This document shows, piece by piece, positions 36,762-45,806 of a stretch of DNA of 64,000 nucleotides (the stretch's first letter is position 1; every line of letters starts with the position of its first letter). The position numbers and the translations under genes were made by a program. The DNA is taken from NCBI RefSeq assembly GCF_001543895.1, contig NZ_JYIJ01000010.1, forward strand, positions 124,001 through 188,000, given 5' to 3'. Below the pieces are notes generated by a model. That model was given only the letters and a program-made list of their open reading frames with translations, ran no database searches and was not told the origin of the DNA. This DNA is from Carbonactinospora thermoautotrophica (GTDB taxonomy: Bacteria > Actinomycetota > Actinomycetes > Streptomycetales > Carbonactinosporaceae).

Positions 36762-38855
36762 TCACCCGGAGCGGCCCGCCAGGCCGGGGTACAGGTCCAG
36801 GGTGAGCACGCCGCTGTCCTCACCGGCCAGGGCGACCCGGCCGGGGCGGACGAACACGGCGGTGGAGAAGCTGGCGCCGAGCTCGATCGTGTGGAGCAGT
36901 TCGCCGGACTCCGCGGCCCAGATCCGCGCGGCCCCGGCGTGGTGGACCGACAAGAGGATCGGGTCGCCGTCGGAAAGCGTGCCGAGGACCACGGCTTCGG
37001 CAGGGTCGTCCGGCAGTTCGCGCGCCCAGCCGCGCCGCCAGGCCCCGTTCTCGAAGAGCCACGCCTGGAGGGTCTTTTGCCGGCCGGAGGTCACCACGAC
37101 CGGTTTCCCGGCGGGTAGCGTGCCCGCGGTGAGGTGCCGGCTCTGCTCGCACCCGGCGTTGACCGGTTCCGCGATCTGCTTGCCGGTGTCGAGGGACCAG
37201 GTGCGCAGGACTCCGGAGCGTTCGCTGGTCATGACCGCGGTCGTGCCGTCGGGCAGGGAGACGACGGCCAGGTTCGCGATCCAGGCGTCCTTTGGAAGCT
37301 GCCAGCCGCGGCGGGCGGCCCTACCGGTCAGGGGATCCGACACGCGTACGTGCCCCTGGCTGTCGGCCGACACGATGACCGTCGGCCGCCCCGGCCGTTC
37401 GGCAACGGCCAGCCCGGCGATGTAGCCCTTGGCGTGGCGGATGCGCAGGAGGCAGTTCGGCCCGCGGGCCGGGTCCCACACCTGCACCTGCGCGCCGTCC
37501 CCGCTGGCGGCCAGGATCGGGCGGCCGTCGCCGGTGCGTCCCGCGGCCAATTGGTTGAACGGTCCGCCGTGCGAGGTGAACACGCCGTGCGCGGTGCCGG
37601 TGTCCGCGTCGAACAGCCGGATCCGGCCGGCCTCGTCGCAGGTCATCAGCACCCGCCCGAACCGGGGCAGGTCGACCACGGTCAGGGCGTGCGCCAGGGG
37701 CGGGTGGCCGTCACCCGGCTCGGCCGCACGCTGGCCGGACACGCCGAAGCTGCCGGAGACGGGTTTTGGGGCGCCGTGGTCGGCCGGGTACCACAGGTAG
37801 ATCTTGCCGAACACGGTCACGGAAGCCAGCGCCAGCCGCTCGTCATCCAGCCACAGCATGGCGAGGTTGCTGAGCGCGGACTGGTGCGCCGGGACCGGCT
37901 GGCGGAGCAGGCGCGCGTGGTGCGCGTCCCACGCGGCGTCCCGCCCCAGGTCCCAAGCGACCAGGTGACCCCACATGTCGGTCACCGCCAGCGCCCACCG
38001 CTCGTCAGCGCGCTCCCGCAACGCCACACCCCGGATCTGGGCGCCCGGCCACCGTAGGGGGACGCCGAGCAGGCAGTCCGCCTCAAGATCCCACACCCGG
38101 GTCACCCCCGTGTCATCCCCGGCGGCCAGCACCGGCCGGCCGCTCGACAGCACGCGCACGTCCAGCGCCTTGACCTGGACCAGGGAGTTCAGCGTCAATG
38201 TCCGCGCCACGTCGAGGTCCTGGCCCAGCTCCCACACCCGGGTCGGCCCGTCCGAGGCGGCCGCCGCGAGGAACAGCCGCCCGTCAGGGGCGCAGTCCAG
38301 CGCCAACGCGCCGATCAGCTCGTCCTCAGGTGCGTCCACTCGGGCGAGCGCCCTGTTGGACCTCAGGTCGAACAGCCGCACTTCCCGGGTGCCAGCCACC
38401 GCGGCCAGCAGCGACCCGTCGGGGAGGCAGGCGGCGGCTACCGCCGAGCCGCCCACGGACGTGGTCGCCGCGCCGGTCAGCACCCCGGTCAGCAGGTCGT
38501 GCGCGGTCGGCCCCCGATCCCAGGCGGCCGTGACCGCCAGGGGCCGGCCACATCGGTCGAGTGTCAGCGCGATCGAGGGCAGCACCCCGGACACGCTCGT
38601 CACCACGTGCCACGTGGGGATGTGCCGCGACCACGCCCAGCGCGGCCACCACGCGGCGTCACCCGCTGGCGCCTCGGCGCGCAGTGCCTGGCCGAGCTGC
38701 AGCGCGGCCAGGCGGGCGTACGCGGCATGTTCGATGACGGGCTTGGTCCGCAGATGGTGCGCGACCCGCTCCCGTACCCGGACAGCCAGTGGCCGCACGT
38801 CCTCGCCCAGCCGGACGAGCGGCATCAGGTTCACAGCATCGATCAGCGGGCCCAT
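36762..38855 (-). CDS. WD40-repeat (beta-propeller) protein
   Basis: Protein of 697 aa built mostly of degenerate WD40 units. Recurrent strand endings such as VRLFDLRSNRALARV, TRVWELGQDL, TRVWDLEADCLLG, IRLFDADTGTAHG, VQVWDPARGP, LRTWSLDTGKQI and ARIWAAESGELL suggest one or two propellers of about seven blades. The N-terminal 100 residues are non-repetitive with no signal peptide, so it is probably cytoplasmic. It resembles the propeller halves of actinobacterial AAA/kinase-WD40 proteins but has no ATPase or kinase domain. ATG 38855 follows a GGGGGAA-type RBS. Function unknown. Confidence 0.8.
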   Translation of the reverse strand: MGPLIDAVNLMPLVRLGEDVRPLAVRVRERVAHHLRTKPVIEHAAYARLAALQLGQALRAEAPAGDAAWWPRWAWSRHIPTWHVVTSVSGVLPSIALTLDRCGRPLAVTAAWDRGPTAHDLLTGVLTGAATTSVGGSAVAAACLPDGSLLAAVAGTREVRLFDLRSNRALARVDAPEDELIGALALDCAPDGRLFLAAAASDGPTRVWELGQDLDVARTLTLNSLVQVKALDVRVLSSGRPVLAAGDDTGVTRVWDLEADCLLGVPLRWPGAQIRGVALRERADERWALAVTDMWGHLVAWDLGRDAAWDAHHARLLRQPVPAHQSALSNLAMLWLDDERLALASVTVFGKIYLWYPADHGAPKPVSGSFGVSGQRAAEPGDGHPPLAHALTVVDLPRFGRVLMTCDEAGRIRLFDADTGTAHGVFTSHGGPFNQLAAGRTGDGRPILAASGDGAQVQVWDPARGPNCLLRIRHAKGYIAGLAVAERPGRPTVIVSADSQGHVRVSDPLTGRAARRGWQLPKDAWIANLAVVSLPDGTTAVMTSERSGVLRTWSLDTGKQIAEPVNAGCEQSRHLTAGTLPAGKPVVVTSGRQKTLQAWLFENGAWRRGWARELPDDPAEAVVLGTLSDGDPILLSVHHAGAARIWAAESGELLHTIELGASFSTAVFVRPGRVALAGEDSGVLTLDLYPGLAGRSG

Positions 38856-39251
38856 CACATTCCCCCGGTGAATGAGGAAAATCGGGATATATAACCTAAC
38901 CACTTACAATTCAGGCCGGATCTGAATCGGGCAGCCATCGCTCGCACGAGTGAAAACCCTCGCGCGACACCGGCCGGGAGCCCGCTGCCGAGGTGATGAC
39001 GGCCGCAAGTGGTCTCGGCGCGCGACGGCTCGTCCCGAGCTCGCCTGGCGAACGCCGGTAGGCTGTCGGGTCGCCGGCTCCGTATCGAGGCTGGCTCTGG
39101 CGTCCCCGCGCGGCACCGCCGCGTTTCGGCTGACCCGGGCACGTGCCACTGCGGTACGGGCCTGGCATGCCGCCTCGGTGGGACCTGGCATGCCGCCTGC
39201 CAGCCGATGACCGGGAACTCACCGGACAGGCCCTGGGTCTGGAGGGAGTGC
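38856..39251. other. 396-bp intergenic region
   Basis: Divergent gap between the WD40 gene and the PfkB gene. The left 60 bp is AT-rich for this genome (ATATATAACC region, 38889-38898) and probably holds the leftward promoter. The rest is GC-rich with no ORF I can support and no clear hairpin. Confidence 0.5.
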
Positions 39252-40211
39252 GTGTTGAGCGAGGTGTTGACCGGGGAGCCGGCCGCGACGTCCGCTGATC
39301 CGCGCGGCCTGTTCGTCGGGTTGGCCACGCTGGACATGGTCTACCGCGTCCCGGAGCACCCCGGCCCGAACCGCAAGGTCGTGGCGGTGCGGCAGGATCT
39401 CGCCGCCGGCGGCCCGGCCGCCAACGCCGCGGTCACCTTCGCGGCGCTCGGGGGCGCGGCGAGGCTGGTGACCGGGCTCGGCGCGCACCCCCTGGGCCGG
39501 TTCGCCGCCGCGGAGCTGGCCGGGCGCGGCGTCGTGGTTCGCGACACCGCTATGGAGTGGGCCGAGCCGCCCGCCGTGGCCAGCATCCTGGTCCAGGACT
39601 CCACCGGCGAGCGGGCGGTGGTGTCGACGCACGCGGCCGGGATGACCGTGACCCCGCCGGACGATCTCGCCGTCGAGGTGGCGAAGGCGGACGTGCTGCT
39701 GGTAGACGGCCACCACCCGGCGCTGGCGCTGCCCGCCGCCCGGGCGGCGGCCGAGGCCAGCGTGCCTGTGATCCTGGACGGCGGCAGCTGGAAGCTGGCC
39801 ACCGAGAAGCTGCTGCCGTACGTGACCGTGGCCGCCTGCTCGGCGGACTTCCGGGTGCCCGGCTGCGCTTCCCCGCCGGAGGCGGCGCGCGCCCTGGCAC
39901 GGTACGGGGTGGTGACCGTGCTGGTCACCCGCGGCCCGGATCCGGTGCTGTGGTGGTCCGGCGGGCGGTCCGGGTCTGTCCCGGTGCCGCAGGTCGTCGC
40001 CCGGGACACGCTCGGCGCCGGGGACGTCTTCCACGGCGCGTTGTGCTGGGCCGTGGCGCTGGGCGCGGACGTGGTCGTGCCGGAGGCCGCGGTGAGGTTC
40101 GCGGCGGCCGTGGCCGCGCTCCGGTGCTCGATCGTCGGCCCGCGCGCCTGGCTCGACGACCCGGCCCTGGCGGAACTGGCGCGGTCCTTTCCCAAGGAGT
40201 TCCCGGGTTGA
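39252..40211 (+). CDS. PfkB-family carbohydrate kinase
   Basis: Ribokinase-fold sugar kinase of 319 aa. The substrate-binding N-terminal motif is AAGGPAANAAVTFAALGG and the C-terminal signature DTLGAGDVFHGAL includes the catalytic Asp and the anion hole. Family members phosphorylate ribose, fructose, adenosine or ketodeoxygluconate; the substrate here is unclear. GTG 39252 follows GGAGGGAG closely; TTG 39255 is a slightly better-spaced alternative. Confidence 0.88.
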   Translation: MLSEVLTGEPAATSADPRGLFVGLATLDMVYRVPEHPGPNRKVVAVRQDLAAGGPAANAAVTFAALGGAARLVTGLGAHPLGRFAAAELAGRGVVVRDTAMEWAEPPAVASILVQDSTGERAVVSTHAAGMTVTPPDDLAVEVAKADVLLVDGHHPALALPAARAAAEASVPVILDGGSWKLATEKLLPYVTVAACSADFRVPGCASPPEAARALARYGVVTVLVTRGPDPVLWWSGGRSGSVPVPQVVARDTLGAGDVFHGALCWAVALGADVVVPEAAVRFAAAVAALRCSIVGPRAWLDDPALAELARSFPKEFPG

Positions 40212-40232
40212 TCACCGGCGGTGCCTGACGGC

Positions 40233-41147
40233 ATGACGTGGCGAGGACGCGGGGTGGCGAAGGGGACGGCGAGCTGGCTGCTGGTGCGGCGGACCGTGCT
40301 GGCGGCGTGGGAGCACCGGGTGCTGGGCTTGGCGGCCGAGGCCGGGTTCTGGGGGCTGCTGTCGCTGCCGCCGCTGTTGCTGACCCTGCTGAGCCTGATC
40401 GGCTACGTCACCGACGCGCTGTCACCGCTTCAGGTGGACGCGCTGGAGGAGGCGATGCTGGAGATCGCCTCCGGGCTGCTCGTCCCCTCCGTGGTGACCT
40501 CGGTGGTGCACCCGTTGGTCCACCAGATGCTCACCCAGGGGCGCAGCGACGTCGCCTCCCTGGCGTTTGTCGGGTCGCTGTGGGCCGGGTCCACCGCGAC
40601 CCACACGTACGTGAACACGATCGCGATCGCCTACGGCAAGCGGGACGCCCGTTCGGCGGTCCGCAGCCGGCTGCTGGCGTTGGCCCTGTACCTGGGGGGA
40701 GTGGTGGTCAGCGCGGTGCTGCTGCCCCTGCTCGTGGTCGGGCCGCGGGTGCTCGGGCACCTGCTCCCGGCGCGGGTCGCGACCGTGGTCCACTCGCCGG
40801 TCGGGTACTGGGCGGTGGTGCTGCCCGGGTGCGCCGTCGTGATCACCACGCTGTACCGGATGACGGTGCCGGGACGCAGCCGCTGGTGGGCGCACCTGCC
40901 CGGCGGGGTCCTGGCGGCCGTGGGATGGGCGGTCGGCAGCCTGGGGCTGCGCTGGTACGTGCGGTTCGCGTTCGCCCACGCCAATATCTACGGTCCGCTG
41001 GCGGCACCTGCGGCGGCCCTGCTGTTCCTGTACGTGACGGCCCTCGCGGTGCTGGTGGGCGCCGAGCTCAACGCGCAGCTCGCGCGCCAGCCCCGGGCCG
41101 AGGCCGCGCCCACCCGGGCCGTGGCGCTCGCGCTGCCGCGCCGCTGA
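40233..41147 (+). CDS. YihY/BrkB-type inner-membrane protein
   Basis: Membrane protein with about six transmembrane segments and the YihY-domain pattern (AAEAGFWGLLSLPPLLLTLLSLIGY...LPGGVLAAVGWAVGSLGLRWYVRF...IYGPLAAPAAALLFLYVTALAVLVGAELNA). Function is not established for the family despite the historic ribonuclease BN label. Possible starts are GTG 40221, ATG 40233 and GTG 40254; the last has the best RBS (GAGGA). It converges on qcrB. Confidence 0.85.
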   Translation: MTWRGRGVAKGTASWLLVRRTVLAAWEHRVLGLAAEAGFWGLLSLPPLLLTLLSLIGYVTDALSPLQVDALEEAMLEIASGLLVPSVVTSVVHPLVHQMLTQGRSDVASLAFVGSLWAGSTATHTYVNTIAIAYGKRDARSAVRSRLLALALYLGGVVVSAVLLPLLVVGPRVLGHLLPARVATVVHSPVGYWAVVLPGCAVVITTLYRMTVPGRSRWWAHLPGGVLAAVGWAVGSLGLRWYVRFAFAHANIYGPLAAPAAALLFLYVTALAVLVGAELNAQLARQPRAEAAPTRAVALALPRR

Positions 41148-41236
41148 TCACGCGCGGGCGGGCCGGCTGGGCGGCGCGTTCCCGGCGGCCGCCCCGGATA
41201 CCGCGACGCTCGTGGCACCGGCCCCTGCGGACGCGG

Positions 41237-42832
41237 TCACCCTTCGCGCCGCGTGATCTGGCGCTGCTCCTCGGCGCTCGGCGGCTCGACGCGCCGCCCG
41301 TACCACCACTGGTTGAGCCGGACCCGGACGCGTTCGGTGTGGCTTACCTGCCGGCGCACACCGTTCTCGTCGACGGGCGAGGGCAGCTCGAGCGGCTTGG
41401 GCGCCTCGTAGTTGGAGAGCGCGTAGCGGGTCGCGGCGGGCAGCGGCGTGTGGACCTCGACGTACTCGCCGCTGGGCAGCCGCTTGATGACGCCGGTCTC
41501 CTCCCCGTGCAGGAGACGCTCCCGGTCCCGCGCCTGCAGGCCCAGGCATGCCGCGCGGGTGACGAAGAAGGCGATCAGCGGGAGGACTACCAACCCGATG
41601 CGGGTGAACCAGGTGATCTGGTTCAGCGACAGGTCGAAGTCGGCGGCGATGACGTCGTTGCCGCCGTTGATGATCAGGACGGTGAAGAAGGTGATGGCGG
41701 CGACACCGATTGCGGTGCGGGTGGGCCGGTTGCGGGGCCGGTCGAGCACGTTGTGCTCGCGATGGTCACCGGTGATCCAGGCCTCGATGAACGGGTACAG
41801 CGCGAGCAGGGTGAACATTAGCCCGGGGAGCAGGATCGCGGGGATGAAGGCGCTCATAGGGAAGGTCCAGCCGAACACGGTGAACTCCCAGCCCGGCATC
41901 GCGCGCAGCGCTCCCTCCAGCCAGCCGATGTACCAGTCCGGTTGGGCGTCGGTGGTCGCGTCGACGGGGTTGTACGGGCCGTAGGCCCAGATCGGGTTGA
42001 TCTGCACCATCCCGCCGAGCAGGGCGCACACGCCGAAGACCACGAAGAAGAACCCGCCGGCCTTGGCCGTGTAGACAGGCAGGAGCGGCAGCCCGACGAC
42101 GTTGCGGTCGGTACGCCCGGGGCCGGGGAACTGGGTGTGCTTCTGGTAGACGATCAGCATCAGGTGCACCGTGATCAGCGCGAGCAGCAGGGCGGGCACG
42201 AGCAGCACGTGTGCGATGTACAACCGGGGGATGATCTCCGTGCCCGGGAACTCGCCTCCGAAGATCATGAAGTGCAGGTAGGTGCCCACGATGGGGATCG
42301 ACAGGACGATCCCGGCCGCGATACGCAGCCCCATCCCGGACAGCAGGTCATCGGGGAGGGAGTAGCCGGCGAAGCCCTCGAGGACGGCGAGTATCAGCAT
42401 CACCACGCCGATCAGCCAGTTGAGTTCGCGCGGCTTGCGGAAGGCCCCGGTGAAGAAGATCCGCAGCAGGTGCACGCTGATCGCGGTGACGAACAGCAGC
42501 GCCGACCAGTGGTGGATCTGCCGCATGAGCAGCCCGGCCCGCACGTCGAAGCTGATGTCCAGGGTGGAGGCGTAGGCCTCGGACACGGGGATGCCGCGCA
42601 GCGGCACGTACGAGCCCTGGTAGACGACCTCCGCCATCGACGGCTTGAAGAAGAACGTCAGGAACGTGCCGGACAGCAGCAGCACGACGAAGGAATACAG
42701 GGCGATCTCGCCCAGCAGGAAGGACCAGTGGTCCGGGAAGACCTTGCGCAGGTTGTGCCGTGTGAGTGACGCGAGGGAAACCCGCTCGTCCAGGAACTCG
42801 GCGGGGCCGGCCAGGCGGGGCTTCGCGTTCAC
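41237..42832 (-). CDS. qcrB: Cytochrome b subunit of a bc complex, solitary
   Basis: Full-length (531 aa) actinobacterial-type cytochrome b. The two pairs of haem-ligand histidines are present, in RQIHHWSALLF / ISVHLLRIFF and LYIAHVLLV / ITVHLMLIV. The Qo-site motif appears as PDWY in AQPDWYIGWLEG. A long C-terminal extension follows the eighth helix, as in Mycobacterium QcrB. No qcrA, qcrC or ctaE is nearby, so this is likely an extra copy. The GTG start follows GGAGGTCGTA and overlaps the stop of the upstream unknown gene, with which it is coupled. Confidence 0.9.
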   Translation of the reverse strand: MNAKPRLAGPAEFLDERVSLASLTRHNLRKVFPDHWSFLLGEIALYSFVVLLLSGTFLTFFFKPSMAEVVYQGSYVPLRGIPVSEAYASTLDISFDVRAGLLMRQIHHWSALLFVTAISVHLLRIFFTGAFRKPRELNWLIGVVMLILAVLEGFAGYSLPDDLLSGMGLRIAAGIVLSIPIVGTYLHFMIFGGEFPGTEIIPRLYIAHVLLVPALLLALITVHLMLIVYQKHTQFPGPGRTDRNVVGLPLLPVYTAKAGGFFFVVFGVCALLGGMVQINPIWAYGPYNPVDATTDAQPDWYIGWLEGALRAMPGWEFTVFGWTFPMSAFIPAILLPGLMFTLLALYPFIEAWITGDHREHNVLDRPRNRPTRTAIGVAAITFFTVLIINGGNDVIAADFDLSLNQITWFTRIGLVVLPLIAFFVTRAACLGLQARDRERLLHGEETGVIKRLPSGEYVEVHTPLPAATRYALSNYEAPKPLELPSPVDENGVRRQVSHTERVRVRLNQWWYGRRVEPPSAEEQRQITRREG

Positions 42833-43401
42833 TACGACCTCCGCGGCGTCGGGGAGGCCGGGTCCTCCCGGTAGGGGTCCGGCCAGCCGTGGTCCCGGAC
42901 GACCCGGGACAGTTCGGCGCGGTCGGTCACGTGGACGAGCCGTACCGCGGCCAAGGCCTCGAACACCGCTCCTGCCCTGGGAAGGCACGCCGCCTCCTGC
43001 TGGGTGATGACTCCCACCCAGGGACTGTGGGCCGCCACGTACAGCACGTCGCCGACCGCCTCGGCCCACAGGATCGTCGGCGGGAACGCCCCCTCCTCGA
43101 CGGGGTCCAGCCGCGCGAACGTGTACCGGCCCTCCGACACCGTCCAGCGGCCCTCGCCGAGCAACGGCCACCCCGTCTCCTGCCTGTGTCCCGGGGAAAC
43201 CGCGGGCTCCGGCAGCGCCGACGACGGCAGCGCCAGCAGTGGCAGCGGGAGCAGCGGCCGCGTGGGAGGGGGAGCGCACGGGTCCGGCCACAGCACCAGG
43301 TACCCTTCGACGCGTACCCCCGCCGGGAGGAGGGCCGCGGGGTCTCGGGGGACGTCGAGCGGGCGCGCGGCGGTCTCCCGCCGTCGGGGACGAAGCCTCA
43401 C
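42832..43401 (-). CDS. Hypothetical protein coupled to qcrB
   Basis: I do not recognise this 189-aa protein. The N-terminal third is basic and proline/leucine-rich (PPPTRPLLPLPLLALPSS). The C-terminal half is more ordered (RWTVSEGRYTFARLDPVEEG, DVLYVAAHSPWVGVIT). There are no clear cysteine motifs, no convincing transmembrane helix and no signal peptide. Its stop shares a base with the qcrB start (TAGTG), so the two are probably co-translated; a role connected to the cytochrome is possible but unproven. Confidence 0.55.
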   Translation of the reverse strand: MRLRPRRRETAARPLDVPRDPAALLPAGVRVEGYLVLWPDPCAPPPTRPLLPLPLLALPSSALPEPAVSPGHRQETGWPLLGEGRWTVSEGRYTFARLDPVEEGAFPPTILWAEAVGDVLYVAAHSPWVGVITQQEAACLPRAGAVFEALAAVRLVHVTDRAELSRVVRDHGWPDPYREDPASPTPRRS

Positions 43402-43779
43402 GGATACCTCCGAGCAGGGCGTACTTCTAACGGCGTAACCGCCCTGAGCTACCTCAAACTTGCCTAGCGTTTAGAATCTTCGCTTTTCGTTCGAAATAGC
43501 GATAATTCCTTCGGTCGACCAGGTCGGCCGGGCAAGATTCGCGGAGGTTTCGAGTACTCCTTCAGCGGTATCCGCAAGTTCCCGACGGGCGCAGCGATGA
43601 AGGCTTCCGCGGCGTCCAGCAGCACGGCCAGCGCTATATCCTCATGCTGCTGGGCGCATGTCACACGGTGAGGTCGGCCCGCGTGCACGCCCCCGATGCC
43701 GTTGTCAGAGGGGCCGCGCGGCTACGACTTGAGAAAAGGACGGCTGCGTGCGCTGTGTTCTTCTCCGTAGGCTAGGGCC
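43402..43779. other. 378-bp region without a supported gene
   Basis: The left 100 bp is AT-rich (TTTAGAATCTTCGCTTTTCG region) and probably carries the promoter of the unknown-qcrB pair. An open frame on the minus strand at 43464-43688 (74 aa) has no recognisable domain and poor start context, so I do not call it. Confidence 0.5.
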
Positions 43780-44587
43780 CTAAGGCTTGCGGCCGACCCC
43801 GCCGTACGCCCAGCCGGCCAACTCCGGGTCCGCCGGGCTGGGGTCGGAGGGGTCCGGACGCCACGCATCAAGGGTCACCAGACCGGGCTCGACCAGTTCG
43901 AACCCCTCGAAGAACCGGGCCACCTCCGCATGCGTCCGGAAGAACAACGGTGTTGAGGTGGTTTCGTAGACGCTGCGGATCTGCTGCACCGCTTCGGCGG
44001 GCTTGCCGTCCCCGGTGATATGCGTGGCGGCCAGGTAGCTGCCAGACGGCAGGGCGTCACGCAGGTACCCCATGATCTGGGGACGCTCCTCGTCGGAGAT
44101 GAAATGGACCATCGCGATCAGCAGCACGCCGACCGGCTGGCTGAAGTCGATCAGCCGTTTCGTCTCCGGGTGGTCGAGCACCTCGGCCGGGCGGCGCATG
44201 TCCGCGGTGATCACCGTGGTGTGCTCGTTGTTCGCCAGGATCGCCCGGCCGTGGGCGAGCACGATCGGGTCGATGTCCACGTACACCACGCGCGTGTCCG
44301 GGACGAGCTGCTGGGCCACCTCGTGGGTGTTGTCCACCGTGGGCAGGCCCGAGCCGATGTCGATGATCTGCCGGATGCCCTGGTTCACCATGAACCGCAC
44401 CGCCCGGCGCAGGAACGCCCGGTTCTCCAGCCCCGACACGGGAGTTGGGTACGGCCGCGAGGACTCGTTCGGCGGCCTCCCGGTCCACGGCGAAGTTGTC
44501 CTTGCCGCCGAGGTAGTAGTCGTACATCCGCGCCACGCTCGGCCGGGTGGTGTCGATCCCGGCCGGCGCCCGCTCCTCCAGGCTCAT
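43780..44587 (-). pseudogene. Frameshifted SAM-dependent methyltransferase (DUF574 family)
   Basis: Two reading frames together make one DUF574 protein. The first (from ATG 44587) gives the family start RPSVARMYDYYLGGKDNFAV and AAERVLAAVPNS. The second (from about 44439 to 43780) continues with LENRAFLRRAVRFMVNQGIR, the SAM motif IIDIGSGLPTVDNTHEVAQ, VVYVDIDPIVLAHGRAIL and TVITADMRRP. The join is at a CCC run near 44440-44444, where removing one base restores a single frame of about 268 aa. It is either a recent inactivating mutation or a sequencing error. These enzymes are abundant in Streptomyces-type genomes; function unknown. Confidence 0.8.
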
Positions 44588-44697
44588 GGCTATCCCCCTG
44601 TGCGTGACGGCTGGTCACGGATCATAGTCCGCCGCCTGCCGTCCGCTGGGCTCTTGTCCGTGATTCTCCCTGAGCGGTCCTGAGTACCGGCTGGCGG

Positions 44698-45053
44698 TCA
44701 CGGCACCGGAAGAGACCAAGCCGCAGACACCAGCGCTCCCGGCCGTCCAGCAGCGGGCCGATCAGGATCGGCCAGGGGCGGGCGGGGAACCCGTACGGCA
44801 CGTCGCCACAACCACAGCAGCCCGAGCGTCACCGTCAGCCAGGCGCCGACGTGGAACAAGCCGTCGTGAGCTGGAGCCCGCCAAGAGTGGTCGGCGGGTA
44901 GGCGCGGGTGCTGGACAGCATGTGGTGCCATTGGAGGATCTGGTCGAGCAAGATCCCGTCCACGAACCCGCCCAGACCGAAGCCGATCAGCAGCCCGAGG
45001 ACGGACGATCGCGTAGCCACCTGCTCGGCTGTCGTGATCTGCCCGTGGGCCAT
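44698..45053 (-). pseudogene. Decayed DUF2243 membrane protein gene
   Basis: The first frame (ATG 45053) reads through the DUF2243 core LGLLIGFGLGGFVDGILLDQ, ILQWHHMLSSTRAYPPTTLGGL. It then needs a shift to continue as AHDGLFHVGAWLTVTLGLLW. A second shift is needed to reach PWPILIGPLLDG, after which the expected NLVEG...HHLL region is missing. At least two frameshifts plus a C-terminal loss indicate a dead gene. The family's function is unknown. Confidence 0.7.
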
Positions 45054-45260
45054 GGCTGCTCCTATCGGGGAGGGACCTGTCGGGCTGCTCCCCGTGCGCA
45101 TACCCGAAGGCCGATGCAAGCCGGTTGCCGGGCGCGGGCCCGCGTCTGCCAGAGCCGTCGTGCAGGGCTGGTTGGCGTACGGGAGTCACGCGGGACGCCT
45201 CCGGAGAAGCTGGAGCAGCGGGCCGGCTCATACCCCGCGCTGACCCGGAGCAGGCCATGC

Positions 45261-45743
45261 TCAGCCGAGCAGGACCGCGCCCAACCAGGTCGCGGTCACG
45301 AGCAGCCCGGCGGCGAGTTCGATCAGGATCGACAGCCCGACCGCCTTCAGGGCGTGGACGGTCGACCGCCAGGCTCCCTCGCGGGTCCTGAGCCGTAGCC
45401 ATTCCGCCGCGTAGACACCCAACACGAATCCCAGGACGAGGCCAGCCACGGGGACCAGGAAGAACCCGACGACCCCTAGGGCGCCGCCCAACGCCAGGCT
45501 GCTCCACGGGACACCGGCCGCACGCATCCGCCGCCCCGGGACGAGGTACTTGGCCACCTGGCTGAGCCCGATCAGAAGGGTCGCGACACCGAGCACCGCC
45601 CACGCCACCGCGGTCCGCTCCACCAGCGCCCAGACGAGCACGGCGGCCCAGCACAGCAGGAGGCCGGGGAGGACGGGCAGGACCACACCGGCGAGGCCGA
45701 CCAGGAGCGTCAGCCCGACGAGCACGAGGCCGGTGGTGTCCAT
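45261..45743 (-). CDS. DUF456 family membrane protein
   Basis: Small integral membrane protein (160 aa) with about four hydrophobic segments and the DUF456 features: an LPVLPGLLLCWAAVLVWAL first hairpin and a glycine-rich second half (LALGGALGVVGFFLVPVAGLVLGFVLGVYAAEWLR). Function not established. ATG 45743. It is the most intact gene in a stretch containing two decayed genes. Confidence 0.82.
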   Translation of the reverse strand: MDTTGLVLVGLTLLVGLAGVVLPVLPGLLLCWAAVLVWALVERTAVAWAVLGVATLLIGLSQVAKYLVPGRRMRAAGVPWSSLALGGALGVVGFFLVPVAGLVLGFVLGVYAAEWLRLRTREGAWRSTVHALKAVGLSILIELAAGLLVTATWLGAVLLG

Positions 45744-45806
45744 GCCGGTCCATTCTGCCGCCTCGGTGGGCGCGGCGTGCCTCCCCGGGCGCCAGACTGC
45801 CCGGGG

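Noticed and set aside
43464-43688. Possible 74-aa gene on the minus strand
   Set aside because: No recognisable domain, weak start context, and it lies in what looks like a promoter region.
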